From NCBI GenBank assembly GCA_021464415.1, contig CM038468.1, forward strand, positions 682,001 to 746,000: DNA of 64,000 bases, read 5' to 3'. Positions 47,198 to 57,900 of the stretch are shown in pieces; the first letter of the stretch is position 1, and every line of letters starts with the position of its first letter. The translations under genes and the position numbers were made by a program. The DNA is from Lonicera japonica (taxonomy: Eukaryota > Streptophyta > Magnoliopsida > Dipsacales > Caprifoliaceae). The notes under the pieces are model-generated. The model was given only the letters and a program-made list of their open reading frames with translations. It was not told where the DNA came from and made no database searches.

Positions 47198-47700
47198 TGA
47201 TTGTGTAAGCAATATATGAATGAATTACTTATTTGTTGTATGTGAACCACTTGAACATGATAAGTATGAGAAGAAAGAGATATTTAAGAGATAAAAAGTG
47301 TTGGGATATATTGCTTACTTTATTCAATGCAAATAGCACCTTATATAGTGCTTACACTAATAATCCAAGCAAACATGCAACACTATTGGAACTATTTTGA
47401 TGCAACTAAAAATGGACTGATCATAATGCACCTAAATAACTACAAAGACTGATCATGCAAGTAGTGGGCTGATTGGTATGCACTGATATGTATCATTCCC
47501 CCCACTAGGAACATCCTTGTCCTCAAGGATAATTCTTGGATATGCATGTCTTCCAGAAATTAATGCCATTTGTTTTCCCATGTAGCATCCTCTATTCCCC
47601 CACTAAGAGGATTTTAGAGTCATCAGAAGCAGGTGGTGGATCTTGAGAAAGTGGAGGAGCTGAACCGAGCTTTTTCTTGATTAAACAAATAACAATATAG
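47198..47700 (-). mobile_element. Gypsy retrotransposon 3' end with short LTR
   Basis: Read on the minus strand, a pol C-terminal relic (YPRIILEDKDVPSGGN) is followed by the polypurine-rich GTGGGGGGAA and an LTR starting TGATACATATCAG (47495) and ending ACAATCA (47198), about 298 bp. A TATATAAGG box and AATAAA lie inside the LTR. 'LEDK..' before a G-rich tract is the usual end of gypsy polyproteins. The remaining element is missing. Confidence 0.6.
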
Positions 47701-47855
47701 AGCATTAAACAATAAACAATGAACAAAATCAACAAGATTTATTAAACTATTAAACTAAGTAACTAACTTTGACTGACAGAGGTTGTAGTGAGGGAGAGCC
47801 GAAGAGGGTGAGAGTTTGAAAAAGATGCCTAAAACAGTTTTACAGTTGAAGGGAA

Positions 47856-47871
47856 GGGGGGGGGGGGGGGG
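47856..47871. repeat. Poly-G run (16 G)
   Basis: An uninterrupted homopolymer; a likely sequencing or assembly weak point. Confidence 0.95.
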
Positions 47872-48429
47872 TGTTTAGAGTATTGGTAGAGACGTGTTTT
47901 GAAAATTGAAGATAAAAGAAGAGGGGGAATAGAGAACCCTTTTCACCTTTGTGATTTACCTGAACAAAACTACAAAACATAACTTTTTAACTTTTATTTA
48001 TTATAAAAAGACCTCAAACATTTTGAAAACCTTACAATGACCGTACAACTTTATATTATATATATATACTAGGTATTGCTCGTACCATTCGGCACGGTAA
48101 AATAAAAAAATATTAAATATAAATAAAGGGACTCCTATGTTCGAATTGTACATATCAACTTTACTAAATTCACATAATAAACTATCATAAATAACAATGG
48201 CATTAGGTGGGGCTTACGGGGGTTTTTTGCCAAATCTTGAATCGTAAATGAAAAAACATATTAATTTAAGTATAAAATGGTTAGCTTGAGTGATAAAATG
48301 GTAAACAATGCTACAAGAGGTTAACAAAACTCACATACATGAAAAGGGGAGGCGGGAGGGTAAAAATGCATGCATATAAACCGGGTTTTAATAAAATAAT
48401 ATCAAGGAAATCAAAATACAATCAATAAT

Positions 48430-49010
48430 TTAGTAATAAAAAGGGGGTGAAGATTAAACCTCAATACAAATATTGCTATATCTCTTTTGAAATGAAGAAT
48501 GAATTGTTTTTGGTGATACACACCAATACAATAACTCTCAAATGTATTTGAAGATTAAAAATGAAGCTCACAATAGAAAAGATTGTATAAAGCTCAAAAA
48601 TGAAGAATATGATCAATGAAATGAATTGAATACATAACTTTGTATATATGTAAAATGAGTTTGTAGAATGATTCATGTGTGTTATAACATAAGACCTAAT
48701 TTATAGAGTGCAAAACCATTTTTTAAGAAAGATTCCCAAGGTATTCCTTTCTATTGTTTTGACAAAAAATATTTTTTTTTTTGTTAAAATGGATATTCAA
48801 ATTTTAGTCAAAAGTGCAGGAGATGTTGTCATAAAAAAATTTCAAAATGGGAAAAATTCAAAAGCAAAAATAGCGAATGTTAAATGTAAAATAAAAATAT
48901 TTTTGCACTATTCCAAATAAAATTAATGATTTTTGAACCTAGGCTACCATTAAAACAAATAATTATTGAATTTATTTTGATTCTCAACTAAATATACATA
49001 TCATAAGATA
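48430..49010 (-). repeat. Decayed copy of the nested copia-type LTR
   Basis: 'aatgaagctcacaNta', 'tgtaaaataaaaatattttt' and 'aatgatttttgaacct' appear in the same order as in the 3' LTR at 25562-27123 (around 26090-26600). It is therefore a third, older copy in the same orientation. Ends are not resolved. Confidence 0.65.
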
Positions 49011-49532
49011 AGATAAAGCTGCGATCTCCAACTAAATGATCCTTTGTTAATAAGAGATTGCTATTGTGTTGTCCATAAAAAATGATCTTTGCATGTTTTT
49101 CTTGAATTTTTCAAGTAAATGAACATATATACAAGAAACATTATTCAAATAATTTATTGATTATCAAAATAAGTTACACAAACCATAAGATAAGATAAAG
49201 CATCTCCATATATAATAATTACTAATAAAAAATGAGCACCCATTCTTCAAAAAAAAAAATATATACCTTCTTCAAAAAAAAAACAAAATATTACATTCTT
49301 CAAAAGATTAAACAACAAAAGGAGTAGAAAATTTCAAGTATTTTGATGGATGTTTAGCCATGAAAATCTTAAGAAAGAGATATATAAAAGGGAGAAAGAG
49401 TGTTATTGTATTTATAAAAAAATTGTGAGAGGAAAAAGTGAGAAAAATTGAAATGAAATTTGAATCTTAAATTTCAAATTGTATATTTTTATTATTATAT
49501 TAAGGTGAAAAAAGACAATAAAAAAGAATTAT

Positions 49533-50168
49533 GTAATTGGGTAATTTGATAGCTTAAAAACACATCTAAATGGTTTAAATTTCTTTTTGGTTTTAAACAA
49601 ATTTTGACCATTAGTTAATAATAACAAAATAAAGAAAAAAATACATCTTATTATATAGATAGAAAATTGCCGCTAGAAAAAATGAAATAGTTTGAAGAGT
49701 AATGTGAAAATTTTATAATAATAGTTAGAAAAGTGGATTATAATAGTTTTCTATAATTTTTGTAATTGGGTAATTTGATATCTTAAAAATACATCTAAGG
49801 GGTTTACATTTCTTTTTGTTTTGTAAACAAATTTTGACCATTAGTTAATAATAACAAAATAAAGAAAAAAATACATCTTATTATATTTTTGCTAGAAAAA
49901 ATGAAATAGTTTTAAGAGTAATGTGAAAATTTTATAATAAGAGTAAGAAAAGTGAATTATAATAGTTTTCTATAATTTTTGTAATTGGGTAATTTGATAT
50001 CTTAAAAACATATCTAAAGGGTTTACATTTCTTTTTAGTTTGTAAATAAATTTTGACCATTAATTAATAATAATAAAATAAAAAAAAATACATCTTATTA
50101 TATAGATAAAAAATTTCCTCTAGAAAATGAAATAGTTTTAAGAGTAATGTGAAAATTTTATAATAAGA
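49533..50168. repeat. 219-229-bp tandem array, about 2.8 copies
   Basis: Units begin 'gtaattgggtaatttgat' at 49533, 49762 and 49981. Each contains, on the minus strand, TCTATATAATAAGATG or a close variant (deleted in the middle unit) followed by 'taatggtcaaaattt'. This resembles the 5' end of the enclosing Helitron. Confidence 0.85.
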
Positions 50169-50489
50169 TTTTTGTCTTACACGTAACTTTATATCTACAA
50201 TTTTAAATATACAAACTTTTATTGGTAAATTTTAAATATACAAACTCTTACATGTTATTTTGTTTTAAATTTAATGTATTTTGAATTTCATAAAAATAGA
50301 TAGAGAAAAAAGATAAGAGATTAAAATTGGTAGAATAAGAGAGATAAAAAGTTATTGACTTTCTTGATTTGATGGGTTGAAAACACATCTAATGGTCCAA
50401 ATTTTTTCTTCTTTTTTGCAAATTAATGTGAACCATTGATTAAATAATTTGGTGATATGATGGTTCTTTCCCCTATAATATAGATATAT

Positions 50490-51203
50490 ATATATATACA
50501 TATGTATGTATATAAATTCAAAAAAAAGAGGCGAGTCAATTGACCTTCTTGCCCCTATGTCCCTACACCACTTTCGTATAATAACCAAATAACTTGGCTA
50601 GCCAAAATTTTCACACAAAAGAAAAATGGAAAATGCATCCAATCATATACATAGAAACATAAATGATAAAAGGAATAATTTTTTAGTTCTCATCATAGTC
50701 ATGGTCGCAACTAGAACTCCCTTGTGCAGTTGTGCAAGATCCTAACTAGAACCATGAAAGATGAAAAGCAAAACATCTCCATGACGTACTGAATGAGTGT
50801 GAATTTAAAGGGAAAAATATATCATAGTTAATTTTTTGCTCCCCTTATCGTAAAATTCTAACTCAACCACTGCTAGCTTATATTGATCGTGGCGAGGCTA
50901 AGCATGGTAACCAAATTTTTTTCGACAAATATATCATTTTCGAAAACACAATAAACACATTTGTAACCATGAGACATATATAAGGATTAAGGACCAACAC
51001 CATCAATAGCCACACTTGACCAACACAAGTTAGATCTATATAATTCAGTATATGAATGTTCTAAGAAAGTTTCTAGTATAATTAAGCAAGAAGATCTATT
51101 CTGAAATTGCTGATTCTTAAACCCTAATCACATTTAAGATAGTTGAACTTACATGAAGCACTCCTTTGTCAAATTATGTCCTTGTGTAATATTTTTTTGC
51201 ATC
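50490..51203. other. AT-rich intergenic DNA
   Basis: Nothing is recognised. Confidence 0.5.
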
Positions 51204-51213
51204 TATAACAATA

Positions 51214-51364
51214 GAGTGCATTTTTAGTATGGATTGTTCTGTACAGACTGGGCTTTTTACCGAACTGTCGCTAAAATATTGGGGAACTGTTTTTAGCGAC
51301 AAAAAATCATTGCAAAAAGTCCAATCCGTACAAACTGATCCACACTTAAAATTTTTTGTTTATG
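51214..51364. mobile_element. Foldback MITE with 10-bp flanking repeat (Mutator type)
   Basis: TATAACAATA occurs on both sides (51204-51213 and 51365-51374). The arms 'agtatggattgttctgtac' and 'gtacaaactgatccacactt' are inverted copies. The centre has an inner palindrome 'gtcgctaaaa...ttttagcgac'. Confidence 0.65.
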
Positions 51365-51374
51365 TATAACAATA

Positions 51375-52686
51375 TATATTATTCTAGTTCTATTTACCTG
51401 TAGTAATTTAAATTATCCATAATGTACCAAAGATTTACAATTGCCAATGTTATTTAAGATAAGGTAATTTAAAAAAGTTGTTAGGAATTGTCTTACAAAT
51501 CACCAATTAAAAAGTTTTTAGGAATAACACTATATATATTTTTATATATTTACATGTTAGCAAATGAAACACGTGATTATTTACGTCATCAACTAATTGT
51601 GACTGAAAGTTAATATAATCCATATATAAATCATAATCAAGGAACTAGTCAAACAAATTGCTGGTTTTTGCTTTTGAATGCAACAAAAGAAATGAATGAA
51701 AGTTACATCATATCCAACCTCAAAGAAATAAATAAATCAAAAAATAAAAAATTCACCCCCTTCCAAATAAAAGAAAGCAAGACGTCAACAAACAAAGAAA
51801 TATACATTTTCTTTGGGAAACAGACAAAGCTTACCAAATAAATGTCAAAATACCAATTCAAATCGCGTTTTTTCTCACACAATTTAAGCAATGAATCTAT
51901 TTTACCTTTAGACAATCTATAGCATAATGTTAATATGGTAGGTTAAAAATGTATATTTAGTTTATTATTTTAATTTTGTTTGTATTGAAAAAGGAAAAAT
52001 AGACACGACGATATACTGAGTATCTTCTGTGAGAAAAAACTCACAGCAAATATTCTGTGTATCTTCTGTGGCCTTTTTAAAAAATAAATAAAATGAAAGG
52101 CCGATGTTCTGTACATCGAACATCGGCCGTGCACAGCCGATACACATTCTATCAATTATGATAAATAGTTGTCTGCTGTCAAATATAATAATTGCTTACC
52201 ATTTCAAATATCAAAGAGATAAAAAGGCAATATTTTGAGCATTCATCAATTACAGAGTACGTAGACGATCACAACAAAGCTAATAACCTCAACCATGCGA
52301 ATCGATTTTGTAAATTTCATTATTATGACCAACACTACAAGAAAGTTGGCCAATCCACATTATACTTTGACTTCATTAGAATAATTAAGGATGTTTATTT
52401 GTTCCGAACTAAACGAGTGGAATTTAGGCAATTCGCTTTCAATTCAACTTTTTTCTTTTTATAGTATTATTTGAATCTTGAATCCAATTTCAAACAGACA
52501 AATAATTTAGTTCATTTGTATTGGATCGGTTTTGGTCGTCGTTTTGTTTTTTTTTTTACTATATATTTTTCACCCATCGCGATGCTAATTTTTTTTTATT
52601 GTTGCACGTAAATAAACTATATTTCCCATTATTATTATTTTTTTATTCGTTGGTAAATTATTCATATGTATTGATTTAGACAATAA
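51375..52686. other. AT-rich intergenic DNA with a possible CACTA end
   Basis: CACTACAAGAAAG at 52333 resembles a CACTA terminus, but no partner end was found. A short palindrome 'gatgttctgtacatcgaacatc' lies near 52103. No gene is recognised. Confidence 0.35.
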
Positions 52687-53041
52687 GGTGGTGTTTGGTT
52701 GAAATTTTAAAATCGGGTTTTTAAAATTTTTATCAAAAAGTCAACTTTACTTCATACTTCTTAAAATTCATTTCACTTTACTCTCTCTCATAAAATTTTT
52801 GAAACACCATAACTTTAAATTCAAAAATTGAAATTAGATAAAAAAAATATATTTGAAACCTTCTCATCGAGATCTATAAAATAAGATCCATTCTGATTAT
52901 TTTTTTAATTTTTTTCATGAGTTTTTTTGAATTAGTTGAAAAAAAACTCCAACAAAAATTAAATTCACTTTTCAACCTGCTTTCACACTTTTAAAAAACT
53001 TATCTAAAAAACTTGTTTTAAAATTTCAACCAAACAAACAC
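52687..53041. mobile_element. Tourist-like MITE, copy 2
   Basis: GGTGGTGTTTGGTTGAAATTT and the inverted 'aaatttcaaccaaacaaac' are flanked by TAA (52684-52686 and 53042-53044). It is the same family as 10190-10582, sharing the interior 'catcgagatctataaaataa'. Confidence 0.8.
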
Positions 53042-53044
53042 TAA

Positions 53045-53870
53045 AGATGTGATATAAATTTTTTTAATGAAAACTTTTTTCTTGGCAGCTGTGCATTTTT
53101 ATGGGCGATCCTTTATCATTATTTTTAATTTTCAATAATTTAAAATCTAATAGGTAACATTCGCCTTCTAATAAAACAAATAAACTTACTTTGAATACTA
53201 TATGCAAGTTATTTTTAAAATATTTGTAAAATTGGAAATTTACAATAAACGTAAATATAATGCAAATTATGAAACAATTGTTTGCATTATTTTCATATTT
53301 TTACAGTTAAATTTGTAAATTTCACTGCAATTCATATTTTTTTGGTTAAAAATTATAAATTATGCATCTTACAAATCTCTGGTGAAATTTTGAGTTTGTA
53401 GCAAAACTTTAAAATTTCACTAAAATTCATATTTTTCCAGTTAAACTTGCAAATTTCATTGAAAAATTTCTTTTCAAATGTGCAGTGAAACTTATAAATT
53501 CTAGTTCAAGTTTATAGTTAAACTTTTCAATTTTAATTAAAGTTTTGTTACTAAAGTATTGTACAAATTTTTTATATTTTCGAATAAAGATAAAAAGATA
53601 AAAATTAGGAAACATAATAAACAAATTAGTAAATAATTCATATTAGGAAACTATTTGAATTTACAATAAATAAGTTATACCATATCAAATCTTAATATAA
53701 TTAATTCTAACTTTATCTTTATTATTAATTATAATAAAAAAATATTTTTATTATATTAAAATACCTTACCTTAAACTTTTCTAAAAAATATGGTGTTATA
53801 AAAGGATTTTTTGTGTTAATAAAAATAGAAGGCTGGGCTTTTGAGACATAAATTCTCCATTGTCGTGAAT
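53045..53870. other. AT-rich intergenic DNA
   Basis: Repeated 'taaaatttcactNaaattcatattttt' motifs occur between about 53270 and 53440. No gene is seen. Confidence 0.5.
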
Positions 53871-53879
53871 TTGAAGCAA

Positions 53880-54947
53880 AAGCAGAGTTTTATAAATTAT
53901 TTAAGAGAGAGAAGAATAGTGTGATTTTGAGAGAGAGAGAGAGAGAGATAGAAGAAAGCTGAAGAAAGTTTGGGCTTTTGAAACATGAAGAAATAAATTG
54001 CATATTCTCCGCATCTTAAACAGCACAATCCTCATTCGTCTGCTGGTTTTACAATTCCTCTGTTTCATTGCAATTCCGTGGATTTCAGTTCCTTCCTTCC
54101 TTCCGCCTAATTCAATCATCTCTCAGCGTCCAGATCTAGTGCTCGGCAAATTTACCACTTCCGTAGCTCTTTTCTCTGCCTCTCCCCAACCCAAATGCTC
54201 GCATCCAGGATCATATAGTTGAGGTTCTCTCACTCTCTCTTATTATTATAATTTTTTTGATTGATTTTGAACGAACTTTGATGCTGAAAGTTTGGACTTG
54301 TGAATGTTATAGTTGGTGCGATTGAAATGTATTGTGTTGAATTAGGTTGTTGATCCAATATATACCGTAAGTAATTTTTTGTTTCACAAAACTACAAAAA
54401 GTGCGCACTTTGTTATTTTTTTTATGGAAGATCTGGTTGTACTTGGTTTCTATCTTTGCTTCATTTAGCTCAAACACACTCTCTTTATATGTTTGTATGT
54501 ATTTAGGTTGTATTGCGCAATTCTCCAGTGAATGCGCAGTTGCAGATTGTCTGTTGTTTTTTCTTATCCAATTAGCAAGTTTACAGTCTGTTTTACTCCA
54601 TTCTGTAAATCTGCAATTTTGGTCAGGGAAAATGCTACACTTGCTCTATTTTTGTACAAACTGATGTCGCACTACTCGAGTCAACTGGTGGGGGTGGGGC
54701 CACATTTAATGTATTATTTGGGCTTTCTTTTTTATCTTATTGGTGCCACATCTATTTGTATAATGTGTTAGCAAGTTTAGCACTGCTCTTTTGGTTATGT
54801 TATGCATGCTTGCAGTCATTTGAGTTCTAGTTTATGTTTGCTAGTCTTGTTTACTATGAGTGATAGTTTTCAACTTTATATTGGGGGCATGTTTTGTGTT
54901 TTTAATGCTGACTATTTGATGTCAATTTTTTCTTTTGTGATTTGTAG
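53880..54947 (+). promoter_or_regulatory. 5' leader and leader intron of the transporter gene
   Basis: A (GA)n run at 53929-53948 and a CT-rich stretch precede a likely leader exon ending 'ttgag|gttctc' near 54223. The acceptor 'tttgtag' at 54947 begins the first coding exon. The leader intron carries a MITE. Limits are inferred. Confidence 0.45.
54626..54788. mobile_element. Mutator-like MITE in the transporter leader intron
   Basis: GGGAAAATGCTACACTTGCT pairs with the inverted 'agcaagtttagcactgctc'. The flanks TTTTGGTCA (54617-54625) and TTTTGGTTA (54789-54797) match at 8/9. The terminal 'AATGCT' resembles the element at 34291. Confidence 0.75.
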
Positions 54948-54992
54948 AAAGTGCGAGTTTGGGGTGTGAACAAATTCACAGAAGAAAAAGGG

Positions 54993-57900
54993 ATGATAGA
55001 GTGCAGTGTCTGTCATTCCAAGTTGGTGGTCCCAACTTCAAAGACTGTGTCAAGGGCTTATGACAGATATCGGAGCAAGGTATCATCAAAACAGAGGGCC
55101 CTCAATGTCCTGTTGGTGGTTGGCGATTGCATGTTAGTTGGCTTACAGGTAACTTTCTTGTTCATTTCTATATATTTGATCATATTCTTTGTAAAAGAGC
55201 AACTTTAAAAAATAAAATATTGTTTTGAAAGGAAGATCTAAAGTCTCTTCCTTTGGTAATAGTACAAATCCTATGAGGAGTGGAATGGAACCCACAACTT
55301 CCCAAGTGGGAAGTGAGGGCGATGCCACTTGAGCTAAAGCACTTGGGCGAAGCTCATTTACTTACCAATGGACCAAATATTATTATTTGTAAAAGAGCAA
55401 CTTAGGAAATCGTTAATTGGCAATGGGTCATGTCTTTGCCTTTTCTTGTTGTGCCATTTGTTGGCATAATATCTTGTCTTTAGACTAGTTTTCTGGGTGA
55501 ACATTGCCTGGAAACCAAGTGGAAGTGTGCTGGGTCACTTAAGTTTATTTTTATGGGGGCTACTAGCCATGATACATACGTACAGAATTCATGTTCCTTA
55601 ACTTTTAAACCACTAGCTGCCCATTGGAGAATTACCAATCAGAACCTATAATTCCTAATAACCATGACTCTGGAGGGACAAAAAAAATGGTTTAATTATT
55701 TACTCAGTCTCATCGAGGGTGTATTTTCTTTAATCGTCCTTGGTGGGTCAACTCAATGCAACTTATGGATCAGCAGTAGAAATTTAGGCTTTGAATGTAT
55801 GAAGGGTGGTGTGGTCAAGTTGCCTATGCCGAATGATTTTTGCTTCTTGGAAGGGAGATTCCATGGTAATGTACTAATGTGAGATTCTTGGCGATTTTGG
55901 GCTTCTCTAGAGAAAGGGGTGAAAAGGGGAAAGGTAGGTGGTTTTTTTCTTTTTCTTTTTTTTTCTTTGGGGGTGGGAGGGCTATCAAGCCATGGTGGGA
56001 GGCGATTTTGAGGTCAGCATGAGCATATGGTATAAAAGGGATTGCATCGAAAGGAGGGGATTGCCAATTTTAATGAGCATAAGCTTGAACCAACCCTTAA
56101 TATTTTACTCGCAGTACCCAAAGCTGGACTACTCTTTAAATGTTTAGGCCCTCCCTTCCTGATCTTTGTATTAAGGCAGCACAGTTTCCGTCCCACATGA
56201 TGTGACTTGTCTTTGAGGAAACACATCTAAGGGACAATATTACTCCATTAGGAGGCACATTTTGGACTACTGGATCTAAATATCCGTCGCCTACTTTTTC
56301 TCCTATCTTTCAGCTCCACACACTATTTTCTTAGTACCCTTCTAGAAAAAGTTGCAATGTGTACACACATCAGAATAAATGTATATATAGAGACATGTTT
56401 TTACATAGCTAAATAAAATTAATCTATTTACAGTTGTGGATAATGCTGTGGGCACGATGTTATTCAGTGGCGGATCCAGAATTTCGAAATTTTGGGGGTG
56501 TTTTGTTGTTTTTTTTTTTTGGGGGGGGGGGGGGGGGGGCGCAATACAGAAGCATTTTTTTTTTGACATAAAAGTAAATAACATTGGAAAAAAACAAGTT
56601 TCAAAAGTTAACTGATGAAGATCTGTAGTAGTTGCATTTTATTTTCTCCGTATCTATATACTAGTAAATCATATTGTTTGCACTTTGCAAGTTAGAGTTA
56701 AGAAGAGGGCTCACATAAGCCCAAAATGTTATAAATTTTGCCTGTAAGAAACTTGAAGGGACCTAATAAAGTATAACATGTTTATACATAATAATTAATA
56801 CTATTACTAATAAAGCTTTCAAAAATTTAGCAGTGGCCTGGGTCACCCCTGGCCCCCCAGATATGCCACTGATGTTATTGTTCTCCCTGAGAGACAACTC
56901 ATCTAAGGGCCACTAATACTCCATCTGGGATAGGATGAAGATCCACTAACTCGAACACCAGTCCATGCCGATGTACCTCCCATTGGTTCTCTGCCACTCA
57001 ATTTAGCATCAATACAAAGGATGGATACATAGCAATTTTTATGTACCTGCTAGTAAATTACCTCTAGACTTAATGTATCAGATAGGACCCCTGATCACTA
57101 TAGAGATTAATGTGCTCTTTTGGTTTAACTGCATGTTTCTTCAATATTTTAACACTGATGATTTGAAATAATTAAATACAGCTTAAATGCAAATCTTCAA
57201 GGGAAACATGTTTATTGTGTGTATTATGTTGAGCATTGCATATTGATATTAATGTCATGATGCCTTACAAGTTTCTTTTTCCTTTTCCAGCCAATACTGG
57301 TTTTTATGTCCAAGGTGGATGGGAATTTCAAGTTTAGCCCCATTAGTGTTAACTTTTTGACAGAGATTGCCAAAGTTTTATTTGCAATTGTTATGCTTTT
57401 GATCCAGGTACATTTGACTTTTTTTCTCACTATATATCTTTTATGTGCTTTCTTTAATTTGTGTTTCTTCCGGGCATCTTTGTAGATTGAGCTCTTGTAG
57501 TTAAAGGCCTGAAGCAAGAGAGTAATTTGAAAGGAAGTTCAATTAGAGTGGTTTGTAGTTATTTCTAATTTTATGAAGTCCGGCCATGTGTTATGACCAC
57601 AATACAGGAAAAAAGAATGAAACCTGGAAACCAATGTGGAGTGATGTTGGTTTAAGGACTAAAGTTTTGTAAGGTGTCACAAAAACAATTTCGGTATTGA
57701 AACTGTGACTAGAAATGTAAAAGCCGATAAGTAGTGGGAAGGTTTTTAGTGTAGTTGGGAGGAATTTAAAGAGAAGTAAAACAGTATTGGAGGATGTGGT
57801 GTGGGTGTTATTTGCAGTTAAAAAATTGAATAATTTACAATGCTTACCATAGATTTGCTGTATCTGTATAATTTTGTATTTGATGATACCTATTCATTTG

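Larger units (their letters stand above)
48069..50484 (-). mobile_element. Non-autonomous Helitron
   Basis: On the minus strand the 5' end reads A|TCTATATTATAGGGG (50484) and the 3' end CTAG|T (48069), with a GC-rich hairpin CGTGCC-gaat-GGTACG 9 bp before CTAG. TC start, CTRR end, subterminal hairpin and insertion between A and T meet all Helitron criteria. No Rep/helicase frame is present. Inside lie a decayed copia LTR copy and a three-unit tandem array. Confidence 0.65.
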
